A stretch of DNA of 64,000 nucleotides from Prescottella soli. Lineage in GTDB: Bacteria > Actinomycetota > Actinomycetes > Mycobacteriales > Mycobacteriaceae. The stretch's first letter is position 1; each line of letters starts with the position of its first letter. The notes beneath the pieces were generated by a model. That model saw nothing but the letters and a program-made list of their open reading frames with translations. It did no database searches and was not told where the DNA came from. The DNA lies in assembly GCF_040024445.1 (NCBI RefSeq), contig NZ_CP157276.1, forward strand, positions 1,860,001-1,924,000. The letters are read 5' to 3'. A program made the position numbers and the translations under genes. Shown one piece after another: positions 1 through 8,384 of the stretch.

Positions 1-859
1 CGAGGTGCCCGCCACCGACGAGCCACGGGAGGAAGGCCGCCGCGAATCCCGCCATGTTCACCATGGGGAACGGGTTGAGGATCACGGACGACTCGTCGGT
101 CTCGAGCCCGTCCTGCGCCGCCTGCGCACTCGCAAACCAGTCTGCGTGACAACGCGGCACACCCTTGGGGGCGGCCTCCGTCCCGCTGGTCCAGCAGATC
201 GTGATCCGGTCACCGATCGTGACGACCACGCCGTCCAGGTAGCGTCGCGCCTCCTCCACCGCGACCGACGATGCCGCGAGGTCCATCGGCACCGCACGCG
301 GGTCCGGTTCGGGCCCGAACACGAACACGCTCTCGACACCGTCGGCCGGTTCGGCGAGGGCCAACGCGTCGGCCGCCAGGTCGCGGTCCAGCAGACGGGT
401 CACCGTGACGACCGCCTTCGCCGCGGTAACGCGGCAGATGTTCGACAACTCGTGCTGCCGGTACGCGACCGGAACCGGGCTCACCACCGCGCCCAGGCGC
501 CACAGCGCGAGATACGTCGCGACGAGGGCGATCGAGTTCGGCAGCTGGACCACGACCACGTCCCCCTGCCGGATCCCGCCCTCGTAGTACCGGGCGGCGA
601 GCTGTTCGACCCGATCCGACATCGCCTTCCAGCTCAGCGTCTCGGCCGCGAGGCCCGTCAGGTCCGGCAGGTTCGTCGGATCCGACACCGCATCGTGCTC
701 GGGCCGGGCGCGGACCCAGTGGTCGAACTCGTCCAGCAGGGTGGTTTCGCGCCACCACCCCCTGGCCACGTAGTCGCGGATCTTGTCTTCCGGGTGGCAG
801 AGCACGGCGCGGCGCGGGTTCGAGTCGGGAACCCCGGGCGCGGTGAACACTTCGGACAT
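1..859 (-). CDS. AMP-binding acyl-CoA synthetase (3' part cut by window edge)
   Basis: Adenylate-forming enzyme that activates a carboxylic acid to its CoA thioester through an acyl-AMP. The first 286 residues are visible and the gene runs off the left edge. The phosphate-binding loop WTSGTEAAPKGV lies at residues 223-234, and the upstream VVVQLPNSIALVATYLALWR segment is typical of the family. The ATG start has AGGAAGG five bases upstream. It lies 55 nt downstream of the thiolase on the same strand, so the two probably form an operon feeding an acyl-CoA into beta-oxidation-like cleavage. The substrate cannot be read from the sequence; the neighbouring carotenoid-oxygenase-like gene hints at an aromatic or isoprenoid-derived acid. 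Confidence 0.88.
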   Translation of the reverse strand, partial: MSEVFTAPGVPDSNPRRAVLCHPEDKIRDYVARGWWRETTLLDEFDHWVRARPEHDAVSDPTNLPDLTGLAAETLSWKAMSDRVEQLAARYYEGGIRQGDVVVVQLPNSIALVATYLALWRLGAVVSPVPVAYRQHELSNICRVTAAKAVVTVTRLLDRDLAADALALAEPADGVESVFVFGPEPDPRAVPMDLAASSVAVEEARRYLDGVVVTIGDRITICWTSGTEAAPKGVPRCHADWFASAQAAQDGLETDESSVILNPFPMVNMAGFAAAFLPWLVGGGHL

Positions 860-914
860 GGCTACCTTCCTGGAGGCGGACGGGTGTCTGGAGGGGGTCG
901 AAGCGGGGAGGGCG

Positions 915-2105
915 TCACCGCAACCGGCGCAGGACCAGCGCGGAGCCCAGTCCCAGTGCGGCCGGAATCGTGACGAGGGCGTGCTCGCCGTCGACGCGGC
1001 GGAGGCCGTCGAGGGCGGAGACGAGGAGGTTGCCGCCGGTTGCGCCCAGCGGGTGACCGACGGCGAGCGCGCCGCCGTTCGGATTGACCCGGGACGGGTC
1101 GAGGCCGAGCTCTCGGATCAGCAGCAGCGGGCTGACGGCGAAGGACTCGTTGGCCTCGACGACGTCGAGGTCGCCGGCTCCGATCCCCGCCCGGTGCAGC
1201 GCGTCTCGGGCCGCGTCGACCGGTGCGCTCAGCAGCGGGGAGCGCACGGACCGGTGCGTGACGGCGAGGATCTCCGCGATCGGTTCGCGGCCGCGCAGCC
1301 GGCCGTCCGCGGCGTCTGGGGAGGCGATCACGGCGGCGGAGGCGCCGTCGGCTAGTTGCGGCGCCGTCGCGATCGAATGCAGGCCGCGTTCGGGTTTCGT
1401 CAGCTCCGGCAGCCGTCGGAGCACCCGCTCCCACGCCGGGTCGTCGCCGAACAGGGCCGGCAGCTCCGCGAACTGCTGGGCGGTGGCGTCGGGGCGAGCG
1501 CCCTCGTCGGCCGCGAGGATCACCTCGCCCGACAGGGTCACGGGCACCACCGCGTCCGACGGCGGGGCCGCCGCGGCCCGCCGATGCGACTGCGCCGCGA
1601 ACTCGTCCAGCTGGTCACGGGTGAATCCGAAGGCGGCGGCCGTCGCGTCCGCGGACACCCCGATGGTCACGAATCCGGTGAGCTCGCCCAGGTCGTCGTC
1701 GGTGGCGATGGCGGGGGCGTCGGAGAGCATCGGGACGCGCGACATCGACTCGACACCACCGGCGACGACGATGTCGGCCTGTCCCGCAACGACCTTCGCC
1801 GCCGCGGTGCCGATCGCCTCGATTCCCGAGCAGCACAGCCGCGAGACCACCGCACCGCCGACGGCGTCGGGCCACCCGGCGGACAGCGCGGCGGCGCGGG
1901 CCAGATTGCCGGCCTGCTCCCCCGTGACCGTGCTGATCCCGACGACGACGTCGTCCACGTCCGCGGCGCGCAGGCCGCGCCGCTCGAGGGCGGCCAGAAG
2001 CTGCGCGAACAGCGCGTGAGGCGGAATCTGCGCGAGGGTGCCGCCGTCCCGGCGTACCCGCCCCCGCGGCAGCCGGACCGCGTCGAAGACCAACGCCCGC
2101 GTCAT
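915..2105 (-). CDS. Thiolase family protein (acetyl-CoA acetyltransferase-like), atypical C-terminus
   Basis: Thiolase-fold protein of 396 residues, expected to cleave a 3-ketoacyl-CoA to acetyl-CoA and a shortened acyl-CoA. Seen: the nucleophile region SRLCCSGIEAIG (Cys91), NESFAVSP, and the active-site histidine segment AVGHPLGATGG near residue 350. The C-terminal stretch that normally carries the second catalytic cysteine (CxGGG) reads TIPAALGLGSA here, so that cysteine is missing. It precedes the acyl-CoA synthetase and diverges from a second thiolase. It could be a degradative thiolase with altered chemistry or a partner subunit for the other thiolase. Confidence 0.85.
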   Translation of the reverse strand: MTRALVFDAVRLPRGRVRRDGGTLAQIPPHALFAQLLAALERRGLRAADVDDVVVGISTVTGEQAGNLARAAALSAGWPDAVGGAVVSRLCCSGIEAIGTAAAKVVAGQADIVVAGGVESMSRVPMLSDAPAIATDDDLGELTGFVTIGVSADATAAAFGFTRDQLDEFAAQSHRRAAAAPPSDAVVPVTLSGEVILAADEGARPDATAQQFAELPALFGDDPAWERVLRRLPELTKPERGLHSIATAPQLADGASAAVIASPDAADGRLRGREPIAEILAVTHRSVRSPLLSAPVDAARDALHRAGIGAGDLDVVEANESFAVSPLLLIRELGLDPSRVNPNGGALAVGHPLGATGGNLLVSALDGLRRVDGEHALVTIPAALGLGSALVLRRLR

Positions 2106-2206
2106 CTCACCACCGGCCTTCCGAACAGTTGAGTGGGCTGCATCACTCTGCTAGTTGTAGTCTGGACCCCGGAGAACCGCAAGACCTCGAGCAGAGAGCG
2201 GCTTAC
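2106..2206. promoter_or_regulatory. Divergent promoter region between the two thiolase operons
   Basis: This 101-base gap separates two divergently transcribed operons and must hold both promoters. It contains GCTAGTTGTAGTC, a CTA-N4-TAG half-symmetric element near 2150. The element loosely resembles the ACTATAGT core of the palindrome before the HxlR-type regulator gene at 4984. No convincing -35/-10 pair was identified. Control by that regulator is inference. Confidence 0.35.
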
Positions 2207-3424
2207 ATGACTACTGACACGATTCGAATAATCGGCGGCTACCAAACGGATTTCGCACGAAACTTCCCCCGCGAGGGGCTCGATGTCGCGGACCTCGTGC
2301 GCGAGGTCGTCGAGGGCACCCTCGCCGATGCCGGACTCGACGCCGGCGACATCGGCGTCGTCCACGTCGGCAACGCCTTCGGCCAGCTCTTCACCGGCCA
2401 GGGACACCTGGGAGCGATGCCGTCGTCGGTGGTCCCGGACCTGTGGGGCGCGCCCGCCACCCGGCACGAGGGCGCGTGCGCGTCGGGGTCCCTCGCGGTG
2501 CTCGCGGCCATGGCGGATCTCGAGTCCGGCCGATACGACTGCGCCCTGGTGATCGGGGCCGAACTCGAGAAGACCGTGCCGGGCGACCTGGGCGCCCGGC
2601 ACATGGGGACCGCGGCCTGGGCCGGACGCGAGGGCACGGACGCAAAGTTCATGTGGCCGTATATGTTCGGCAAGGTCGCCGACGAGTACGACCGACGGTT
2701 CGGTCTCGACGACCGGCACCTGTGGGCCATCGCGGAGCTGAATGCGCGCAACGCCGCCCGCAACCCCTGTGCGCAGACTCGCGACTGGGCGCGCGACGCC
2801 GCGTCGTTCAGCGCCGACCCGGTGGCCAACCCTCCGGTCGAGGGCCGTCTCCGCAAGGCGGACTGCGGGCCGCTCACCGACGGTGCCGCCGGCGTCGTCC
2901 TGGTACGCGCCGACCACCCCGCGGCGCAGCGCGATCGGGCGCGGCAGTCGAGCATCCTCGGCTGGGGCCACCGGACCGTGGGACTCCCGCTGGCCGAGAA
3001 GCTCGCGCGCAGCGCCGGTGACGAGTACGTGTTCCCCCACGTCCGCGACACCATCGGCGACGCCTTCACCCGCGCCGGGATCTCCGGCGTCGACGACCTG
3101 GACCTGATCGAGACGCACGACTGCTTCACCGTCAGCGAGTACCTCGCCATCGACCACTTCGGCATCACACCGCCCGGGGAGAGTTGGCGCGCCGTCGAGG
3201 CGGGCGACCTCGAGGTCGGCGGCCGCATCCCGATGAATCCCAGCGGCGGCCTCCTCGGCGTCGGGCACCCTGTCGGCGCGACCGGTGTGCGGATGCTGCT
3301 GGACTGCCACCGCCAGGTGACGGGCCGGGCGAGCGCGAACCAGGTCGACGGCGCCCGCCGTGCGGCGATGTTGAACTTCGGCGGAAGCACTTCGACGACA
3401 GCCAGTTTCGTCGTCGGACACTGA
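2207..3424 (+). CDS. Thiolase family protein (SCP-x/acetyl-CoA acetyltransferase type)
   Basis: A 405-residue thiolase of the SCP2/lipid-transfer type. The nucleophilic cysteine lies in HEGACASGSLA (Cys91), and NPSGGLLGVGHPVGATG carries the catalytic histidine. The C-terminus (AAMLNFGGSTSTTASF) matches SCP-x-like thiolases, which lack the classical CxG loop. The ATG at 2207 is preferred over an in-frame ATG 26 codons earlier, because homology begins at MTTDTIRIIGGYQTDFAR and a purine-rich GCAGAGAG precedes it. It starts an operon with the carotenoid-oxygenase-like gene 18 nt downstream. Confidence 0.88.
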   Translation: MTTDTIRIIGGYQTDFARNFPREGLDVADLVREVVEGTLADAGLDAGDIGVVHVGNAFGQLFTGQGHLGAMPSSVVPDLWGAPATRHEGACASGSLAVLAAMADLESGRYDCALVIGAELEKTVPGDLGARHMGTAAWAGREGTDAKFMWPYMFGKVADEYDRRFGLDDRHLWAIAELNARNAARNPCAQTRDWARDAASFSADPVANPPVEGRLRKADCGPLTDGAAGVVLVRADHPAAQRDRARQSSILGWGHRTVGLPLAEKLARSAGDEYVFPHVRDTIGDAFTRAGISGVDDLDLIETHDCFTVSEYLAIDHFGITPPGESWRAVEAGDLEVGGRIPMNPSGGLLGVGHPVGATGVRMLLDCHRQVTGRASANQVDGARRAAMLNFGGSTSTTASFVVGH

Positions 3425-3442
3425 TCGGAAGAGGAGGAGAAC

Positions 3443-4975
3443 ATGGACATCGAGGTGCTCGGGCGCGCGCTGACGACACTGCCCGCGGACGACGACCATC
3501 CCTACCGCACCGGCGCGTGGCGCCCGCAGACCGTCGAGCGAAGTGCCGACGATCTCGACGTCGTCGGCGAACTGCCCGCCGACCTCGACGGGGTCTACCT
3601 GCGCAACACCGAGAATCCGGTGCATCCCGCCCTCGAGGGCCGCTACCACCCGTTCGACGGCGACGGCATGATCCACGCGGTCGGCTTCCGTGACGGAAAG
3701 GCCTTCTACCGCAACCGCTTCGTCAAGACCGACGGCTTCCTGGCCGAGCAGGCGGCGGGCGGTCCGCTGTGGGCGGGCATCGCCGAACACCCGGAACGCT
3801 CGATCCGTCAGGACGGCTGGGGCGCTCGCGGCCGGATGAAGGACGCGTCCAGCACCGACGTCGTCGTGCACAACGGCACGGCGCTCACCAGTTTCTGGCA
3901 GTGCGGTGACCTCTACCGACTCGATCCGACGACGCTCGAGACGGTGGGCAAGGCGACGTGGGACGGCAAGTTCCCGACGAGCCTGGGGGTTTCGGCGCAC
4001 CCGAAGGTCGACGACCGCGCCGGGGAACTGTTGTTCTTCAACTACAGCACCGACGCCCCGTACATGCACTACGGCGTCGTCGACTCCGACGACCGCCTCG
4101 CCCACTACGTGGACATCGAACTGCCCGGACCCCGCCTGCCGCACGACATGGCGTTCACCGAGAACTACGCGATCCTCAACGACTGCCCGCTGTTCTGGCT
4201 GCCCGAGGCACTCGCAGCCGGCAGGTACGTCTCGCGGTTCCATCCGGACATCCCGTTGCGGCTGGGCGTGATCCCGCGCCGGGGCACTTCCGAACAGATC
4301 CGTTGGTTCGAAGCCGACCCCACCTACGTCCTGCACTGGACCAACGCCTACGAGAGCGGTGACGAGATCGTCCTCGAGGGATTCCACCAGGAGAACCCCG
4401 AACCCGAGGACACCGGCGAAGGCGGTGTCTACCAGCGGATGTTCCGCTTCCTGGCACTCGACCGGATGGGCACGCACCTGCACCGGTGGCGGTTGAACCT
4501 GCGGACCGGGGAGGTCCGGGAGGAGCGGCTCTCCGAGACCGTGACCGAGTTCGGGATGATCAACCCGAGTCACGCCGGTCGGCCCCACCGCTACACCTAC
4601 GCCGCGACCGGCCTGCCCGGGTGGTTCCTGTTCGACGGCCTCGTCAAGCACGACACCGTCACCGGAACCGAGGAACGCTACGCGTTCGGCGAGGGCGTGT
4701 TCGGCAGCGAGACCGCGATGGCCCCGCGCGTCGGCGCCGACGGCGAGGACGACGGGTACCTGGTGACGATCGTCTCGAACGTCGAGGAGGATCTGTCGGA
4801 GTGTCTGGTGTTCGACGCCGCCCGGGTCGCGGACGGCCCCGTGGCGCGGATCCGGTTGCCGGAGCGCATCTCCAGCGGCACGCACTCGACGTGGGCGCCA
4901 GGTTCGACGCTGCCCGGCTGGCGGACGAGCGACGACCCCGCGGAGGCGATGGGTCTCGACCGCCCCGGACTATAG
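3443..4975 (+). CDS. Carotenoid oxygenase (RPE65/CCD) family dioxygenase
   Basis: Non-haem iron enzyme of 510 residues from the family that splits carotenoid, stilbene or phenylpropenoid C=C bonds to aldehydes. The four iron-ligand histidines fit H186 (SAHPKVD), H234 (LPHDMAFTEN), H298 (VLHWTNAYE) and H481 (SGTHSTW). YHPFDGDGMIHAV at 68-80 is the family N-terminal signature, and E369 in TEFGMINPS matches the second-shell glutamate. AGGAGG lies just before the ATG. Association with an acyl-CoA synthetase and two thiolases suggests cleavage of an unsaturated aromatic side chain rather than carotenoid biosynthesis; the substrate is not determinable here. Confidence 0.9.
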   Translation: MDIEVLGRALTTLPADDDHPYRTGAWRPQTVERSADDLDVVGELPADLDGVYLRNTENPVHPALEGRYHPFDGDGMIHAVGFRDGKAFYRNRFVKTDGFLAEQAAGGPLWAGIAEHPERSIRQDGWGARGRMKDASSTDVVVHNGTALTSFWQCGDLYRLDPTTLETVGKATWDGKFPTSLGVSAHPKVDDRAGELLFFNYSTDAPYMHYGVVDSDDRLAHYVDIELPGPRLPHDMAFTENYAILNDCPLFWLPEALAAGRYVSRFHPDIPLRLGVIPRRGTSEQIRWFEADPTYVLHWTNAYESGDEIVLEGFHQENPEPEDTGEGGVYQRMFRFLALDRMGTHLHRWRLNLRTGEVREERLSETVTEFGMINPSHAGRPHRYTYAATGLPGWFLFDGLVKHDTVTGTEERYAFGEGVFGSETAMAPRVGADGEDDGYLVTIVSNVEEDLSECLVFDAARVADGPVARIRLPERISSGTHSTWAPGSTLPGWRTSDDPAEAMGLDRPGL

Positions 4976-4982
4976 TTCGGGG
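4963..4982 (+). promoter_or_regulatory. Palindrome over a -10 element before the HxlR-type gene
   Basis: CCCCGGACTATAGTTCGGGG is a 20-bp near-perfect inverted repeat overlapping the stop codon of the upstream oxygenase gene. Its centre supplies TATAGT (4971-4976). Exactly seven bases separate that hexamer from the ATG at 4984, the geometry of a leaderless actinobacterial promoter. A dyad on top of a -10 box suggests autorepression by the encoded regulator; this is inference. Confidence 0.5.
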
Positions 4983-4983
4983 G

Positions 4984-5988
4984 ATGTCCGACGAGCATGC
5001 ACCCGACGCGGCGGCCGCGACTCCGACCGCCGGGCGCATGCTCGCCCCGGGCGGCGACAACGCCATCGCGGTCGCCCTCGGTCTCCTCGGAGACGAGTGG
5101 AACCTGTGGATCCTCCGCCATTCCTTCCAGGGCGCCAAGCGCTACCGCGACTGGATGGCGGCCGGTGGAATCTCGCACGCCGTCCTGTCCTCGCGGCTGG
5201 CCGCGCTCACCGACGCGGGACTGTTCGACCGGATCCAGTATCAGGAGAGGCCGCCCCGCTACGAGTACCGGCGGACCGCCTGCGGCCGGGAACTGTGGTC
5301 GGTCCTGCTGTCGGTGTGGTCCTGGGAACTGCAGTGGGCGCCCGATCAGGGCGTGCTCCCGCTCATGCGGCACACCGTGTGCGGCCGGCACTTCACCCCG
5401 CGCCTCGAGTGCGTCTCGTGTGGGCGTCCCGCCGGCGCCCGCGACGTCATCGCCGAGATGGGACCGAGCGGCGGCTGGACCCGCAGTGTCCCCGCGGCCT
5501 CGAGCCGACGGCGATCGAGCGGCGCCGCGCGTCTGCCACAGGTGCTTCCGCAGACCATGGAACTCATCGGCAACCGCTGGTCGGCCGCGATGCTGGGTTC
5601 GGCGCTGTTCGGTGCCCGGCGCTACAGCGAGTTCGCCGAGCGGATGCAGTCGTCTCCCACGATCGTGGCGGACCGACTGCGCACCTTCACCGAACTCGGC
5701 GTGCTGAGCGAGTCTCCCAGCACCGAACGTGTCGACCGGGTGACCTATCACCTGACCGAGAAGGGCCGGGCGTTCTTCCCGGTGGTGGTGTCCATGATCG
5801 TGTGGGGTCAGCGGTGGTTCCCCGCCCCCGAGGGGGATGCGATCACGTTCACGCACACCACATGTGGTGACGGATTCACCCCGCGGTTCGCGTGCAGCGA
5901 GTGCGGTGCGGAACTGGAGTCACGAACCGTGTCGGTGGAGTCGCGAACCACGGATGCCCACCGGGCCGGGCGTCCCGGCACCTTATGA
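4984..5988 (+). CDS. Tandem HxlR-type transcriptional regulator with two zinc-ribbon-like tails
   Basis: A 334-residue DNA-binding protein containing two HxlR winged-helix domains (about residues 25-120 and 185-285). Most HxlR proteins have one domain and dimerise. Each domain is followed by an identical metal-site-like pattern HxxC-x9-CxxC: H130/C133/C143/C146 and H291/C294/C304/C307. The protein therefore looks like an internally duplicated, covalently linked dimer. It lies downstream of the oxygenase gene, whose stop codon falls inside the candidate operator. It probably senses a catabolic intermediate or redox/metal state and controls this cluster. Confidence 0.85.
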   Translation: MSDEHAPDAAAATPTAGRMLAPGGDNAIAVALGLLGDEWNLWILRHSFQGAKRYRDWMAAGGISHAVLSSRLAALTDAGLFDRIQYQERPPRYEYRRTACGRELWSVLLSVWSWELQWAPDQGVLPLMRHTVCGRHFTPRLECVSCGRPAGARDVIAEMGPSGGWTRSVPAASSRRRSSGAARLPQVLPQTMELIGNRWSAAMLGSALFGARRYSEFAERMQSSPTIVADRLRTFTELGVLSESPSTERVDRVTYHLTEKGRAFFPVVVSMIVWGQRWFPAPEGDAITFTHTTCGDGFTPRFACSECGAELESRTVSVESRTTDAHRAGRPGTL

Positions 5989-6006
5989 CCTCGCCGGTCA
6001 CGAAAC

Positions 6007-6042
6007 GAAAAAACCTGGACCCGAACACGTTCGGGCCCAGGT
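6007..6042 (-). terminator. Intrinsic terminator of the marR gene
   Basis: A 13-bp stem with one mismatch (ACCTGGACCCGAA / TTCGGGCCCAGGT) and a 4-nt loop is flanked by an A-run at 6007-6013. On the minus strand this reads as a hairpin followed by six Ts. It sits between the convergent HxlR-type and MarR genes. Confidence 0.75.
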
Positions 6043-6054
6043 CTGGGTTCTGGT

Positions 6055-6522
6055 TCAGTCGTTCTCGACGAGCGACGTGATTATGGCGACCGCGTCGCGC
6101 AGGGTCTCGAGGTCCTTGCCGTCGAGGTGCGACAGCTTCTCGGTCATCCAGGCCTCCCGAGCCTGAGTCTCGCTCTCCATGAGCGCGTGCCCGGAGTCGG
6201 ACAGCGAGACGATGATCTGCCGCCCGTCGGTGGGATGCGGTGTGCGATCGACCAGTCCGAGATCCGCGAGGGACGCGATGACCCGGGTCATCGACGGCGG
6301 CTGGACCTTCTCGCGGGCCGCCAGCGCACCCGGAGTCATGGAACCTTCGGCGCTGAGCGTTGCCAGCGCCGACAGCTGTGTCAGCGACACCTGAGCCTCG
6401 CTTCGCCGTCCCCGCAGGTGGCGCGTCAGTCGCACCACAGCTAGGGACAGGTCGCTGGCCAGGGCGCGAGTATCCGATGTCACAGAACCAAACAATACGG
6501 GAACTCGCGCCCTGTCAATCAC
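6055..6522 (-). CDS. MarR family transcriptional regulator
   Basis: A 155-residue winged-helix regulator. The recognition region MTPGALAAREKVQPPSMTRV and the wing segment DRTPHPTDGRQIIVSLSDSG are typical of MarR proteins. The GTG at 6522 overlaps the stop codon of the upstream purine permease. An alternative GTG 13 codons later (6483) would begin at VTSDTRALASDL, and neither has a clear ribosome-binding site. By gene order it corresponds to the Rv0880-like MarR protein of mycobacteria. Coupling to the permease suggests co-transcription; the ligand is unknown. Confidence 0.88.
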   Translation of the reverse strand: MIDRARVPVLFGSVTSDTRALASDLSLAVVRLTRHLRGRRSEAQVSLTQLSALATLSAEGSMTPGALAAREKVQPPSMTRVIASLADLGLVDRTPHPTDGRQIIVSLSDSGHALMESETQAREAWMTEKLSHLDGKDLETLRDAVAIITSLVEND

Positions 6523-8009
6523 GTAACGGCGTCAGTGATCGGGCCGACGGCGAAGTACGCGACGAACAGCGCCGCAACGATCCACAGCAGGGGATGCACC
6601 TTCTTGGCGTTGCCGCCCGCGGCCGCGAGGACCACGTAGGAGATGAAGCCGACACCGATGCCGTTGGCGATCGAGTAGGTGAACGGCATGGTGACGATCG
6701 TCAGGAACGCGGGCAGCGCGATCGAGAACTTGCTGAAGTCGATGTCGCGCACCTGACCGATCATCAACGCGCCCACCACGACCAGAGCCGGAGCGGCCGC
6801 CTCGATCGGCACCACCGAGTAGAGCGGGGTGAGGAACATTGCGGCCAGGAACAGCACACCCGTGACGACGTTCGCGAGGCCGGTGCGGGCGCCCTCGGCG
6901 ATGCCGGACGCGGACTCGACGAAGACGGTGTTCGACGACGCGGACGCGCCACCGCCGACGACCGCGCCGGCGCCCTCGACGATGAGCGCCTTGCCGATGC
7001 CGGGCAGGTTGCCGTCCTTGTCGGCGAGACCGGCTTCCTTGCCGAGGCCGGTCATCGTGCCCATCGCGTCGAAGAAGTTGGCGAGCACCAGCGTGAAGAC
7101 CAGCAGGCTCGCGGCGAGGACGCCGATGCGCGTGAACGCGCCGAAGAGGCTGAAGTCGCCGACCAGGCTCAGGTCCGGCAGCTGCGCGACCACGTCGGGC
7201 ACGGCGGGGACGCTGAGGTTCCAGCCCTTGGGGTCCACGCCCTTCGAGGCGCCCACGTGGAAGACCGCCTCGACGATCGCGGCGAGCACCGTGGTGACGA
7301 CGATGCCGATCAGCAGACCACCGCGGACCTTGCGCACAACCAGGACGCCCATGAGCAGGACACCGAAGATGAACACGACCGTCGGCCACGCGGCGATCGA
7401 ACCGTTGATGCCGAGACCGACCGGGACGGACGTGCCGGCGGCGTCGGGGATGCGGCGCACGAAGCCGGCGTCGACGAGACCGATGAACGCGATGAACATG
7501 CCGATGCCGGCCGCGATGGCGGCCTTGAGCTCCCGCGGGATCGCGTTGAAGACGGCGGTCCGGAAGCCGGTGGCGGCCAGCACGACGATGATGATGCCGT
7601 CGATGACGACCAGACCCATGGCCTCGGGCCACGTCACCTGCGGCGCGATCGACACCGCCAGCAGGCTGTTGATGCCGAGACCCGCGGCGATGCCGAACGG
7701 GTAGTTGGCGATGACGCCGAAGAGGATGCTCATCAGGCCCGCGACGAGCGCGGTGACGGCGGCCACCTGGCTGACCGGCAGGATGTTGCCGAGCACGTCG
7801 GTCTTGGCGGCCGCGTCGTCGGCGGAGAAGCTACCGAGGATCAGCGGGTTGAGGACGACGATGTACGCCATGGCCACGAACGTGACCACGCCGCCGCGGA
7901 CCTCTCGGCTGACGGTCGAGCCCCGCTCGGCGATCTTGAAGTAGGTGTCGAGCATCCGCGAGGGCGCCGACTGCCGTGTGGGCTCGGGGGTCTTTTCGGT
8001 AACCGCCAT
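6519..8009 (-). CDS. NCS2/AzgA-type purine (adenine/guanine/hypoxanthine) permease
   Basis: Polytopic inner-membrane proton symporter of 496 residues with about 12-14 hydrophobic segments. REVRGGVVTFVAMAYIVVLNP near the N-terminus and SSNTVFVESASGIAEGARTG in the middle are signatures of the AzgA/PbuG branch that imports purine bases. I chose the ATG at 8009 (MAVTEKTPEP), because the open frame further upstream lacks hydrophobic or conserved sequence. Its end overlaps the MarR start by three bases. It diverges from the DUF2530 gene across 81 bp. Confidence 0.9.
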   Translation of the reverse strand: MAVTEKTPEPTRQSAPSRMLDTYFKIAERGSTVSREVRGGVVTFVAMAYIVVLNPLILGSFSADDAAAKTDVLGNILPVSQVAAVTALVAGLMSILFGVIANYPFGIAAGLGINSLLAVSIAPQVTWPEAMGLVVIDGIIIVVLAATGFRTAVFNAIPRELKAAIAAGIGMFIAFIGLVDAGFVRRIPDAAGTSVPVGLGINGSIAAWPTVVFIFGVLLMGVLVVRKVRGGLLIGIVVTTVLAAIVEAVFHVGASKGVDPKGWNLSVPAVPDVVAQLPDLSLVGDFSLFGAFTRIGVLAASLLVFTLVLANFFDAMGTMTGLGKEAGLADKDGNLPGIGKALIVEGAGAVVGGGASASSNTVFVESASGIAEGARTGLANVVTGVLFLAAMFLTPLYSVVPIEAAAPALVVVGALMIGQVRDIDFSKFSIALPAFLTIVTMPFTYSIANGIGVGFISYVVLAAAGGNAKKVHPLLWIVAALFVAYFAVGPITDAVT

Positions 8010-8090
8010 GTCGAATTTCGGTCCAATCGCCGGGAAGTGGGGTTTCGCACCTGGCAGATTAGGCCACCGACGCGCGGGTAACTTAATCGT

Positions 8091-8339
8091 GTGACCGAAA
8101 TCCATAGCACGCCGACGCTCGTGGAGCGTCTGTCCGACCCACGTCCGGTGGTCGTGGTGGCCACCGCGGCCTGGGTCGTGGCGACCGTCGTGGTCCTCCT
8201 GTCGGGCGACCGCTGGAGCGACGCGCTGCCGATCTGTTACGCCGGAACCGCCCTGGGCGTCCTGGGATTCGGATTGTTCCTCGTCCAGCGCCGCGCGGCC
8301 AGGCGCGGCAGGCGCGGCGCGCAGCGCGGACTCGACTGA
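8091..8339 (+). CDS. DUF2530 small membrane protein
   Basis: An 82-residue protein with two transmembrane helices (about 22-38 and 48-66) and a strongly basic C-terminal tail (RRAARRGRRGAQRG). The N-terminal LVERLSDPRPVVVVATAAW is characteristic of actinobacterial DUF2530. The start is GTG. It is divergent from the purine permease and corresponds by position to the small membrane protein beside the marR gene in mycobacteria (Rv0879c as I recall). Function unknown. Confidence 0.8.
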   Translation: MTEIHSTPTLVERLSDPRPVVVVATAAWVVATVVVLLSGDRWSDALPICYAGTALGVLGFGLFLVQRRAARRGRRGAQRGLD

Positions 8340-8384
8340 GGAAAACGACCGGTCACGCCAGCCGGTTCCGGCCGGTGAGGGATT

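Noticed and set aside
2102-4885. A 927-codon open frame on the minus strand across the second thiolase and oxygenase genes
   Set aside because: It is a mirror of two strongly supported plus-strand genes; its translation is low-complexity (Arg, Gly, Val, Asp) without motifs. High-GC third positions create such shadows.
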